Origin: Desulfobacteraceae bacterium
GTDB taxonomy: Bacteria; Desulfobacterota; Desulfobacteria; Desulfobacterales; Desulfobacteraceae
Direction: 5' to 3'
DNA length: 35,292 bases
Assembly (NCBI GenBank): GCA_011390435.1
Contig: JAABSK010000003.1
Location: 1-35,292, forward strand
Each line of letters opens with the position of its first letter. The first letter of the stretch is position 1. The position numbers and the translations under genes were made by a program. Below the pieces are notes generated by a model. It ran no database searches. It was not told where the DNA came from and saw nothing but the letters and a program-made list of their open reading frames with translations. Shown one piece after another: positions 7,218-14,544 of the stretch.

Positions 7218-8945
7218 TTAGAAGCTCAGTGTCCGGGACAGTTCATCCGTTGTAAAGTCCCAGGTGGTATTGTGCGGCGGAAAAGATTCCAGAAACATTT
7301 CCGGCAGCTGGTCATGCACTTTGGTAAATCCGGCCCTGCGGTTGAATTCCAGCTCGTTGTTCAGAATGGATTTTCCCAGTGCCATGACATCATCCGGGGT
7401 AAGGGACAGTCCGTGCTGGGCATTGATCATCTCAACAATGGTGGGCAGTCCGTCTTCATTGTCCAGAACAGCAAAAGCGACAAAAAGACACAGACCTGCC
7501 GCGTCAATTGCTGCTGTTGCGATCTGAAGTCCCTGGGATAACTCAATATTGCCTTCTTTTCCAAGCGGATCAACCGTACCGCCGACACTGAGAATATTGG
7601 CGGTGACACCGTATCCTGCGGTATGGTCCGCTCCCATGGGAGTGGTGGCAAAGGTCACACCGACCCCTTTACAGGACCTGGGATCATAGGCGGGAAGTGC
7701 CTGCCGCTTGACCACCGGCACCCGGTCAACCCCCAGGGCTTCTCCGGTAAATGCAGCACCGTTGCCGATAATTTTTCCTTCAGCAGCATAGGCCCCGACT
7801 TTGGACAATAGATCAATGGCTGCTTTGGCATCTCCCCAGGGAATCATGCCGCCTTCCATGGCCACGCCGATGGTGGCGCCCATTTCAATGGTATCCAGGC
7901 CAAAATCGTCACACATGCGGTCCATCATGGCAATATCATCCAATGTGTTTATCAGCGTATTGGCACCGAACGCCCAGATGGTCTCATATTCAAAGCCTGC
8001 GGTCAGGTATTTGCCGGCTTTATCGTGGTAGACATTGGAACACTTGATCACACAACCGGGATGACAGGCTTCGGTGGTGATGCCGCCACGTTTTTCAATC
8101 AGATCAGCCATGGTTTCGCCGCTGATATCCTGGGCATGATCAAACCGGCCGGTTCTGAAATTTTTTGTGGGAAGGGTTCCTGCCTCGTTGATCAGATTCA
8201 CCAGTACCGCCGTTCCAAACGCCGGCAGTCCTTCTCCGGTAACGGCATGGGTTTTGAGCATTTCAACCCATCGTTTGTTCGCAGCTTTGAATGCTTCCGG
8301 ATCTTTGACCTTTACCCGCTCAGCACCTTTGTCGTCCACAACAATGGCCTTGATTTTCTTTGACCCCATGACAGCTCCCAGACCGCCCCTGCCATGGGCC
8401 CGGCCTGGTTTTCCATTCATATCTGCCTGATTGATGCTGGCGCCTTTCAGGCACTGTTCTCCGGCCTGGCCAATGCTCAACACCCCGACATTCTTGCCAT
8501 AAGTTTTCCACAAATGTTCCATGACCGCATAATTTCCTTTTCCGGCAAGATCGTCTGCCGGGAGGATTTTTACGCCATCCGTACTGATCACAATCAGGCT
8601 GTAGCCGTCTGATGCGGGTTTGTCTTCAAGAACCAGGGCGCTGATCCCCAGACGGGCCAGTTTCTGGGATACCAGGCCACCGGCATTACTTTCCTTGATC
8701 CCGCCGGTCAGCGGTGATTTTGAACCGGCTGACAGCCGACCGGAATCTGCAGCAGGGGATCCTGCCAGAACACCCGGGGCAAAAACAAGCTTATTGGATT
8801 TTCCCAGAGGGTGACAGGTAGCTGGAACCTCATCCAGAATCATTTTGGAGGTCAGCGCCCGTCCGCCCAGACCTGCATACGTGTCTGGCACATCGTTAAA
8901 ACCAAAGGTTTTCTCTTTTGTGTTGATCCTTAATAATTTTCCCAT
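7218..8945 (-). CDS. aor: Aldehyde ferredoxin oxidoreductase (tungsto/molybdopterin enzyme)
   Basis: A 575-aa cytoplasmic enzyme of the AOR family, which interconverts aldehydes and carboxylic acids with ferredoxin as electron carrier, using a bis-pterin tungsten (or molybdenum) centre and one [4Fe-4S] cluster. Visible family features are YAGLGGRALTSKM near residue 24, the pterin-binding segment GRAHGRGGLGAVMGSKKIKA (181-200), cluster cysteines C294-x3-C298-x3-C302 with C486, and GVTFATTPMGADHTAGYGV, which includes the histidine of the active-site region. Length is close to the roughly 605 aa of characterised archaeal enzymes. ATG 8945 has GGGAGA 6 nt ahead; an in-frame start at 8993 would add 16 poorly fitting residues. 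It lies 144 nt downstream of hypB and is followed by a moaD-like gene. The substrate cannot be read from sequence. Confidence 0.93.
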   Translation of the reverse strand: MGKLLRINTKEKTFGFNDVPDTYAGLGGRALTSKMILDEVPATCHPLGKSNKLVFAPGVLAGSPAADSGRLSAGSKSPLTGGIKESNAGGLVSQKLARLGISALVLEDKPASDGYSLIVISTDGVKILPADDLAGKGNYAVMEHLWKTYGKNVGVLSIGQAGEQCLKGASINQADMNGKPGRAHGRGGLGAVMGSKKIKAIVVDDKGAERVKVKDPEAFKAANKRWVEMLKTHAVTGEGLPAFGTAVLVNLINEAGTLPTKNFRTGRFDHAQDISGETMADLIEKRGGITTEACHPGCVIKCSNVYHDKAGKYLTAGFEYETIWAFGANTLINTLDDIAMMDRMCDDFGLDTIEMGATIGVAMEGGMIPWGDAKAAIDLLSKVGAYAAEGKIIGNGAAFTGEALGVDRVPVVKRQALPAYDPRSCKGVGVTFATTPMGADHTAGYGVTANILSVGGTVDPLGKEGNIELSQGLQIATAAIDAAGLCLFVAFAVLDNEDGLPTIVEMINAQHGLSLTPDDVMALGKSILNNELEFNRRAGFTKVHDQLPEMFLESFPPHNTTWDFTTDELSRTLSF

Positions 8946-8969
8946 ATTTTTCTCCCTGACTGATACTGT

Positions 8970-9039
8970 TTGTTTTGTGAGGCCCTCAAACAAAATAAAT
9001 CCTGTTCATTTTTATGACATGAATCAGCAGCCAAGTCCA
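8970..9039 (-). promoter_or_regulatory. Leader of aor: possible promoter and inverted repeat
   Basis: The 144-bp hypB-aor gap holds a weak promoter-like pair on the minus strand (TGGACT at 9034-9039, CATAAA at 9011-9016, 17-bp spacing; 4 of 6 matches each) and, nearer aor, the palindrome TGAGGGCCTCA (8978-8988) inside a longer imperfect inverted repeat (about 8970-8996). The gap may therefore allow separate regulation of aor. The ATACC-N4-GGTAT operator seen at tetR is not present here. Confidence 0.35.
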
Positions 9040-9089
9040 GTAAAAATCAAAATCCGGCAAGGGACACGCCCGCTCTTTTTTTTAAGGAA

Positions 9090-9755
9090 TTACAATGCGT
9101 TCACTTCTGTCTGCAGCCAGTGGGCCCACTGATCAATGCCCTCCCCGGTTCGGCAGGACACTTCAAATATCTGAATATCCGGATTCAGGCGCAACACCCG
9201 CTCCCGGCATTTTTCCACATTAAAATCTGACAACTCCAGATAATCTGTTTTGTTGATGACCAGTGCATGGCACACGGAAAACATCAGTGGATATTTCAAG
9301 GGTTTGTCATCCCCTTCCGGAACACTCAAAATCATGGCATTTTTTGTGGCACCGGTTTCAAATTCTGCCGGACAGACCAGATTGCCGACATTTTCCAGTA
9401 TCACCAGGTCCAGATTCCGGGTATCCATCTCATCCAGCCCCTCTTTGACCATGGCGGCATCCATGTGACAGAATCCACCGGTGCGGATCTGAATGGCATC
9501 AACACCTTCTTTGGCGATGGTTTCTGCATCGACCACCGAATCGATATCCGCTTCCATCACGCCGATGCGCAGATGCGGCTTAAGCTTGCGAATGGTCTGT
9601 ACCACCAGGCTGGTCTTTCCTGCGCCTGGTGATGCCATGAGGTTGAGCAAAAATGTCTTTTCCTGGCGGAGCTGTTCCTGCAGGGTTCCTGCAAGGGCAT
9701 CATTCTCTGCCAGAATCCCTTCTTTCACCTCGATGATTTTTATGGGCGTACTCAT
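9090..9755 (-). CDS. hypB: HypB, nickel-inserting GTPase for hydrogenase maturation
   Basis: A 221-aa SIMIBI-class GTPase that works with HypA to load nickel into [NiFe]-hydrogenase. It has the P-loop ASPGAGKTS (41-49), the metal-binding Cys-His in GGFCHMDAAM (C96, H97), the family block ENVGNLVCPAEFETGAT (121-137, C128) and the guanine motif NKTD (168-171). There is no His-rich N-terminal stretch and no CxxCGC motif, so it is the short form. The ATG at 9755 has GGAGG 5 nt ahead and overlaps the hypA stop as ATGA; the longer reading from 9821 would overlap hypA. No hydrogenase subunit or hypCDEF gene occurs in the window. Confidence 0.95.
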   Translation of the reverse strand: MSTPIKIIEVKEGILAENDALAGTLQEQLRQEKTFLLNLMASPGAGKTSLVVQTIRKLKPHLRIGVMEADIDSVVDAETIAKEGVDAIQIRTGGFCHMDAAMVKEGLDEMDTRNLDLVILENVGNLVCPAEFETGATKNAMILSVPEGDDKPLKYPLMFSVCHALVINKTDYLELSDFNVEKCRERVLRLNPDIQIFEVSCRTGEGIDQWAHWLQTEVNAL

Positions 9756-10102
9756 ATTGCCTCCAGATTCTTGATCACATATTCCCGGCCAGACACCATT
9801 GTCTGTTTCAGGCTTTGGCACTCCGGGCAGGCTGGTGACGGATCGTTACGGATCTGTATGGCATAGGTCATGCCACACGCATCACACTTCATTACCACTG
9901 GAATCCGTTCAATTTTTAAACGGGCACCCTCGGCAATCCCGCCTTTGGCCAGATGCTCAAAATACTGCTGCATCCATTTATCCTCCAGGTCACTCAATTC
10001 CCCCACCTGAAGATGAACCGCAATAACCTTTGTCACCTGATTCTTTACCGCATGCCTGAGTACCACTTTCAGAATGCTGTTGATTACCGGCAGTTCATGC
10101 AT
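9752..10102 (-). CDS. hypA: HypA, nickel metallochaperone
   Basis: A 116-aa protein starting MHELPVINSILKVV. The N-terminal Met-His-Glu is the nickel site of HypA. The zinc-binding domain is complete with C73-x2-C76 (KCDACG) and C92-x2-C95 (ACPECQ). HypA hands Ni(II) to the large subunit of [NiFe]-hydrogenase together with HypB, the next gene, with which it overlaps by 4 nt. The start has a GGGAGG box. The upstream iron-sulfur gene ends 36 nt away, so hypA is probably in the same transcript. Confidence 0.94.
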   Translation of the reverse strand: MHELPVINSILKVVLRHAVKNQVTKVIAVHLQVGELSDLEDKWMQQYFEHLAKGGIAEGARLKIERIPVVMKCDACGMTYAIQIRNDPSPACPECQSLKQTMVSGREYVIKNLEAI

Positions 10103-10138
10103 GATTCCTCCCTTTTCAGGCCTGGCAGCCCAGCCTGA

Positions 10139-11224
10139 TCAGGCATATCGGCTGTAGTCCACACCGCGAACCTTGCTCCTGCGCCGGTACCAGTCATTTT
10201 CATCTGCCGGAGGCAGAACGATATCCGCTGCATTTTTTCGAATCAGATGGATGGCCTCCGAAGGACAGGTCGACACACACAGGCCGCATCCGATACACTT
10301 GTCTTCAATGACCGCATAACTGTCATCTGTCTGCTCGATGGCATGGACCTGGCAGCGTTCATCTGCACACACACCGCAGCTGATACAGGCCTGTTCATCA
10401 ATTTTGGCATAATAATTGGCATTCACGGCTTTGGCTCCGCCATACTCGTTCACCCCTTTTAATACCCCGCAGCAGCAGCTGCAGCAGTTGCAGATAAAAT
10501 AATGGCCTTTTTCAAAATTACTGGTCAAATGCACCAGCCCTGCCGCTTCACTCAGCTTGAGGATATCATAGGCTTCCTGTTTGGTGATGGGCCGGGCTTT
10601 CATCGGATGATCCCCTTTGAAAAAATCCGGAATCGGCGCAATGGCCAGACACACCTCCATGGGCCTGTCACAGCGCTCCCCCAGAAGCTCATGTTCTTTT
10701 TTGCAGACACAGTCGTTCACTGCAAAGGATTTTCCATTTTCAATAATGGCAGAAACCTGTTCAAACGGCAGTGTGGCCTCAGTGCTCTCAATATCTTCTT
10801 CAACCGGCACCACATTCATCAAAGGGACCTCACTGGTAAAAAACTGAGGCCCAAAGGTTTTTTCATACTCCCGGCACATCTCTGCCAGTTCCCGGGTCAT
10901 GTGTTTGAGCTGAAACTCAAAAATACCAAACACCCAGGGTGCCATGCGATAGACACAGACCGTGCCAAAATCAACTCCGAAAATCTGCCCTTTTTCCCAC
11001 ATCTGTTTGAGATGGTCATCCAGTCCTTCAATCGGGCGGCCTGTCCGTTTGGCGATCTGGTCCGCCGTTTCAAACGACAGGCGCATATCGCAGAACAGAT
11101 CTGCATCTTCAGGCGAAAAAATATGCTTCAGCATGTTGATTTCCACACCGCTTTCTGACGCTGGGAACCCATTGGGCAGGGTGTCCAATACCTTTGCCAG
11201 TTTTTGATACGCCGGGTCACTCAT
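10139..11224 (-). CDS. Iron-sulfur protein with winged-helix-like N-terminus and 2x[4Fe-4S] (copy 2)
   Basis: A 361-aa cytoplasmic protein, paralogous to the gene at 11341-12426 and equal to it in length. The N-terminal ~120 residues resemble a winged-helix domain (FETADQIAKRTGRPIEGLDD, then MWEKGQIFGV). The middle holds cysteines 172, 174, 185 and 192 (CVCKKEHELL) and a striking cluster FICNCCSCCCGVL (245-252). The C-terminus is a 2[4Fe-4S] ferredoxin: C280-x2-C283-x2-C286-x4-C291 and C310-x2-C313-x2-C316-x3-C320-P. The first cluster motif has one extra residue and Gln instead of Pro after the last Cys. A role as electron carrier or redox adaptor for AOR is inferred from the operon. AAGGAG precedes the start by 8 nt. 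It has a possible promoter of its own at 11284-11312. Confidence 0.85.
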   Translation of the reverse strand: MSDPAYQKLAKVLDTLPNGFPASESGVEINMLKHIFSPEDADLFCDMRLSFETADQIAKRTGRPIEGLDDHLKQMWEKGQIFGVDFGTVCVYRMAPWVFGIFEFQLKHMTRELAEMCREYEKTFGPQFFTSEVPLMNVVPVEEDIESTEATLPFEQVSAIIENGKSFAVNDCVCKKEHELLGERCDRPMEVCLAIAPIPDFFKGDHPMKARPITKQEAYDILKLSEAAGLVHLTSNFEKGHYFICNCCSCCCGVLKGVNEYGGAKAVNANYYAKIDEQACISCGVCADERCQVHAIEQTDDSYAVIEDKCIGCGLCVSTCPSEAIHLIRKNAADIVLPPADENDWYRRRSKVRGVDYSRYA

Positions 11225-11243
11225 TGTTTTCTCCTTGGTTCAG

Positions 11244-11312
11244 GTTCCTTTTGGGAACGATCGCTTAACAGTATATTTGCATGATAGTAAAAGGGAATCT
11301 TCACGCTGTAAA
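11244..11312 (-). promoter_or_regulatory. Internal promoter and small hairpin ahead of the second iron-sulfur gene
   Basis: The minus strand has TTTACA (11307-11312) and TACTAT (11284-11289) separated by exactly 17 bp, a good sigma-70 match. Downstream, GTTCC/GGAAC (11244-11258) forms a short inverted repeat between the predicted start and the ribosome-binding site. No copy of the TetR palindrome is present, so this promoter, if real, would escape the TetR control proposed for the operon. Confidence 0.5.
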
Positions 11313-11340
11313 CATTTTTTATTTTTCTCGTCCCCGGCCA

Positions 11341-12426
11341 TCAATGCGATGCTGCCGCCTTCATTGCCTGGCTCAAGGCCTTTGCATCTTTGAACGGCTC
11401 AGTATGTCCGTCCTTGTGAACCATGGAGATGGCAGAAGACGGGCAACCTGAAGCGCATACTGCACATCCGAAACACCGGTCAACCTGAACTTCAGGCAGA
11501 TCCTCCGCTCCCATGGAAAGGGCCTGGGAAGGACACCTGGACAGGCAGGTTTCACACGCCACACACGCCTGTGCATCAAACAGAGGTTTAAATCCTGAAT
11601 CCATCAGCAAAGAAGGCTTATCCAGCTTCAATGCCTGGGTAACCGGCGTGCAATGCCAGCGGTCACAATTACAGATAAAGCCGATGCCGTCGGCCATGTT
11701 CTGGCTCATGTGGATGAGCCCGGCAGCTTCAGACCGGTCCAGCACCTCCCTGGCCTCCTGTTTGGATACCTTTCTGGCACCCAGCCGCTCAATGGCAAAC
11801 TGGGCAGACATGCCAAACTGCATACAGGTATCAGTGGGCATGCCATGAATATCTTCTCCTCTCAAAAGTGCCGCATGTCTGCAGTAACAGGCACCCACCG
11901 CAATCAGATCGTTATTGTCGATATAGGTCTGAACCTGATCATAGGTGTGCACCTCATCCTGCGGATGAACCGCACTGTCCACTGTAATCACCCGGATGGA
12001 CGGAATCTTTGGAACGGGCGTCTGTTTTTCCATCTCGTTGACAGCAGTTTTATACGCATGAATCAGGCGGGCAATTTTTCTATCCCGTTCAGTGATCCGG
12101 CCGGGCATAAACTGAAATTCAAGGATACCGATCATGAACCGGGAGCTTTTATAAAATACGACCCCATCCATGGTTACAGCCATGCACAGCCCTTTGTCCG
12201 CCATGGTTTCAAGAATACGGGCCGTGCTCTTCTCATCCTGATCCAGAATCTGTGCCATCTGACCGGCGGTAAAAGGACCTTTTGGCATCAGATTGTTCAC
12301 AGCGGCCTCCTGCGGTGTAAACAACGCTTCAACCATTTCATAAAACTCAGGGATATCTGCTCCTGCATATGCGCCGCCTCTGGAGCGCATGACATCCAGC
12401 AACTGCCGGTAGACATCTTGTACCAT
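11341..12426 (-). CDS. Iron-sulfur protein with winged-helix-like N-terminus and 2x[4Fe-4S] (copy 1)
   Basis: A 361-aa protein with the same plan as its downstream neighbour. An N-terminal helical/winged-helix-like region contains GPFTAGQMAQILDQDEKSTA. A central metal-binding-like region has AVGACYCRHAALLRG (C180, C182), C201 and FICNCDRWHC (C252, C254, C259). A C-terminal ferredoxin domain has C288-x2-C291-x2-C294-x3-C298-P and C318-x2-C321-x2-C324-x3-C328-P. Both ferredoxin motifs are canonical here. The central segment SKQEAREVLDRSEAAGLIHM aligns with TKQEAYDILKLSEAAGLVHL of the other copy, showing duplication. ATG 12426 follows GGGGGA at 4-5 nt; an upstream start at 12456 would add only MACKRKKGGK. 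It is the first gene after the operator-promoter at 12471-12499. The biochemical role is unknown. Confidence 0.85.
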   Translation of the reverse strand: MVQDVYRQLLDVMRSRGGAYAGADIPEFYEMVEALFTPQEAAVNNLMPKGPFTAGQMAQILDQDEKSTARILETMADKGLCMAVTMDGVVFYKSSRFMIGILEFQFMPGRITERDRKIARLIHAYKTAVNEMEKQTPVPKIPSIRVITVDSAVHPQDEVHTYDQVQTYIDNNDLIAVGACYCRHAALLRGEDIHGMPTDTCMQFGMSAQFAIERLGARKVSKQEAREVLDRSEAAGLIHMSQNMADGIGFICNCDRWHCTPVTQALKLDKPSLLMDSGFKPLFDAQACVACETCLSRCPSQALSMGAEDLPEVQVDRCFGCAVCASGCPSSAISMVHKDGHTEPFKDAKALSQAMKAAASH

Positions 12427-12470
12427 TTTTCCCCCTTTTTTCCGTTTGCAGGCCAATCCCTGCGGTTAAA

Positions 12471-12499
12471 AAAATACCAATTGGTATTCAACAATCCAA
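12471..12499 (-). promoter_or_regulatory. Promoter with TetR-type operator for the iron-sulfur/hyp/aor operon
   Basis: On the minus strand TTGGAT (12494-12499) and TATTTT (12471-12476) are spaced 17 bp. A perfect 16-bp palindrome, AATACCAATTGGTATT (12473-12488), covers the -10 box and half of the spacer. The same ATACC-N4-GGTAT element overlaps the -10 box of tetR itself at 13177-13192. This is the layout expected of a repressor operator. Confidence 0.75.
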
Positions 12500-12529
12500 A
12501 AAAACAGCGGCTCCTGCAGGAAACCGCTG
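12498..12529 (-). terminator. Rho-independent terminator after tetR
   Basis: On the minus strand CAGCGG (12524-12529) pairs with CCGCTG (12505-12510). The sequence between contains TCCTGCAGGA, which extends the stem, and seven T residues follow (12504-12498). It starts one base after the tetR stop codon. It separates tetR from the downstream operon, whose own promoter begins within the same interval. Confidence 0.88.
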
Positions 12530-13144
12530 TCACGCCTGGGAATATAAAACATCCCTGCGCAGCTGACCGTTCACCAGATGAATAATATGATCAATGTTTC
12601 TGCCCAGATGGATGGTGTTGCCAGTGGTCTTGGACAGGACGATTCCGCCCTCGATCAAAGAGACAAAAACAGAGGCAAACTGTTCCGGCCGGACATGCGG
12701 CTGAATCTGGTTCTCCTGTATTCCCCGGTATATAATGGACACAATGGTTTGAATCCATGTATCAAGCGCCTGGGACACTTTTTCCATCAAGGGTTTGTGT
12801 ACATTGTCCGAGTCCACTGCTGCATTCAGAATGGGACATCCCCCGTCAAGGGAAAGTGCTGAAAAATCATCCAGATAGTGGCTGGCCAGTGCAATCAGCT
12901 TATCACATGCATTCTCTTTTGAGCGGATCACCACCTGAATTTTTTTTGACAATTGTGAAAAATTGTAATCAAACGCTGCCAGTGCAATTTCATCCTTGTC
13001 TTTGAAATTGCCGTAAATCGCCCCTTTTGTCATGTTGATCGCCCGGGTCAACTGGGACATGGTGGTGCCGGTATACCCATGCTTGTTAAAAATGGGGGCT
13101 GCCTGACGAATAATCAGGTTCCGGGTTTCTTCTGATTTGCTCAT
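12530..13144 (-). CDS. TetR/AcrR-family transcriptional regulator
   Basis: A 204-aa one-component regulator. The N-terminal DNA-binding domain is plain: ETRNLIIRQAAPIFNKHGYT, GTTMSQLTRAINMTKGAIYG, NFKDKDEIALAAF (about residues 6-60). The helical C-terminal part is the ligand-binding and dimerisation domain; it ends in NGQLRRDVLYSQA. Proteins of this type usually repress until a small hydrophobic ligand binds. Two copies of one palindrome, over its own promoter and over that of the next operon, make autorepression and control of the iron-sulfur/hyp/aor genes likely. The ligand is unknown; an aldehyde, acid or acyl derivative linked to AOR is a guess from context. It has its own terminator. Confidence 0.92.
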   Translation of the reverse strand: MSKSEETRNLIIRQAAPIFNKHGYTGTTMSQLTRAINMTKGAIYGNFKDKDEIALAAFDYNFSQLSKKIQVVIRSKENACDKLIALASHYLDDFSALSLDGGCPILNAAVDSDNVHKPLMEKVSQALDTWIQTIVSIIYRGIQENQIQPHVRPEQFASVFVSLIEGGIVLSKTTGNTIHLGRNIDHIIHLVNGQLRRDVLYSQA

Positions 13145-13174
13145 GTCTGCCTTTTTAGTAATATCTGCATGAAA

Positions 13175-13202
13175 AGTATACCGATAGGTATAATTTCGTC
13201 AA
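13175..13202 (-). promoter_or_regulatory. tetR promoter with overlapping operator
   Basis: The minus strand shows TTGACG (13197-13202) and TATACT (13175-13180) with 16-bp spacing, a strong sigma-70 pair. The inverted repeat TATACC-N4-GGTATA (13177-13192) lies across the spacer and -10 box, the same architecture as at 12473-12488. A further half-site ATCGGT occurs just upstream (about 13211-13216). Negative autoregulation is the natural reading. Confidence 0.78.
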
Positions 13203-13251
13203 GCAGTTTTATCGGTTGATGAGAAAAATTCGAACGGCCACCACCTTCAGA

Positions 13252-14544
13252 TCAGCGGATTCCTGACACCCATCTTCGGCCGACAACCATGTACAGCAGG
13301 ACAGAACATAAAATCAGATACCCGAACATGGGCACATTTTTGGTTTTAAAAATAAATGCGAGCATCACCACAATCGAGGCACTGATGGTAAAGAACACCG
13401 GCCTGGGAATTTTTTTGAGCATCACCCGTCCAAAATGGGCAAACCGGATATGGCTGGCCATCAGGCAGACCGAAAAAAGGGTCATCCCCCATAAAACCGG
13501 CTGCGGCGCAGCAAGGGCGGCCCCCAATACAATCAGGGCACCAGCAGGACTGGGAAGGCCGTTGAATACACCGTCCGGGAGCACTGCCTGTTTTTTGTCC
13601 ACCCGGATAAAACGGATGAGGCGGAATGCAACGCCCACAACAAAAACGGCTCCGACGAGCCACGACTGTGATCCGCCGCCTTTCTGAAGAATCACATAGG
13701 CCGGAGCCAGCCCGAAACTGACAAAATCAGCAATATCATCCAGGTATGGACCGTAACGCGTGCCTCCATGCTTAAGCGCCATGCGACCATCAAACAGGTC
13801 GAACAACTGGCCCACAATGATGATACAGATCGCCCAGGCAAAATAATGATGATGGGTCAACACCAGCGCAGTCACACCACAGCCAAAATTCAGTCCGGAA
13901 AGGATATCCGCATAAAGTCGGTTGGGAATGAATTTGAACACTGCAGAAGCAGATGACAACACAATGCATCCCATGAGAACACCACCGGCAATATTGACAA
14001 TACCGGGGTTTTCATCGATCAATGCGCACAGAATCACCAGACTGAAACAGATGATGGCCTTGATTTTCCCAAAATTATTGGCAGCTCCGGAAAACCCGAT
14101 CCGGGCCAGTATCCACCGGGCCAGGAACTGGCCTGCAAATTCAATGACAACAAGGGTCCACACCATTTTTGCAGAAATGATTCCGATGTGGGCAAAACCA
14201 ATCAATGGCGGCAGGTAGGTGAGTTTATCGCAGACCGGGTCCAGCCATTCCCCCCACCTGGATTCCAACTGACAGGCGCGGGCGACAAGTCCGTCAACAC
14301 CATCCAGTATGGCGGCAAATGTGAAAATAAAGATGGCCAGCGATGAATACCTGGTAAAGAAATACAGTCCGAAACCCAGAAATGCCAGGGCGGTACGCCA
14401 GTAGCAGATGGCATTGGGATGCATCAGCCATTGGTGTGAAAAAACAAATGCTTTCACAGACTGTTTGTGAATGGCCCGTGAAAACCAGGCAAAAAATCCT
14501 GTTCCAACAGCAGCAGAAACTGCAATCACCAAAACCCGTTCCAT
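13252..14544 (-). CDS. Two-domain CDP-alcohol phosphatidyltransferase (PgsA-like plus PssA-like)
   Basis: A 430-aa polytopic membrane protein with two CDP-alcohol phosphatidyltransferase domains in tandem. Domain 1 has the full motif D84-G85-x2-A88-R89-x8-G98-x3-D102-x3-D106 and a PgsA-like GKIKA segment at 159-163. Domain 2 (from about residue 205) has D252-G253-x2-A256, then Leu257 where the family has Arg, and G265-x3-D269-x3-D273, with the PssA-like blocks DFVSFGLAPAYV and FNGLPSPAGA. The family joins CDP-diacylglycerol to an alcohol such as glycerol-3-phosphate, inositol phosphate or serine at the cytoplasmic membrane. A single chain with both types is unusual. It lies 92 nt after flgJ with only a weak ribosome-binding site; whether it is cotranscribed with the flg genes is unclear. 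Confidence 0.85.
   Translation of the reverse strand: MERVLVIAVSAAVGTGFFAWFSRAIHKQSVKAFVFSHQWLMHPNAICYWRTALAFLGFGLYFFTRYSSLAIFIFTFAAILDGVDGLVARACQLESRWGEWLDPVCDKLTYLPPLIGFAHIGIISAKMVWTLVVIEFAGQFLARWILARIGFSGAANNFGKIKAIICFSLVILCALIDENPGIVNIAGGVLMGCIVLSSASAVFKFIPNRLYADILSGLNFGCGVTALVLTHHHYFAWAICIIIVGQLFDLFDGRMALKHGGTRYGPYLDDIADFVSFGLAPAYVILQKGGGSQSWLVGAVFVVGVAFRLIRFIRVDKKQAVLPDGVFNGLPSPAGALIVLGAALAAPQPVLWGMTLFSVCLMASHIRFAHFGRVMLKKIPRPVFFTISASIVVMLAFIFKTKNVPMFGYLILCSVLLYMVVGRRWVSGIR

Noticed and set aside
11653..12585. 310-aa plus-strand ORF opposite the first iron-sulfur gene
   Set aside because: It is His-rich antisense of a gene with clear ferredoxin motifs, and it crosses the operator, the terminator and the end of tetR.
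5161..13202. Insertion sequence, integrase or direct-repeat boundaries around the metabolic module
   Set aside because: I saw no transposase, integrase, tRNA or clear terminal repeats, so the insertion is inferred from synteny only.
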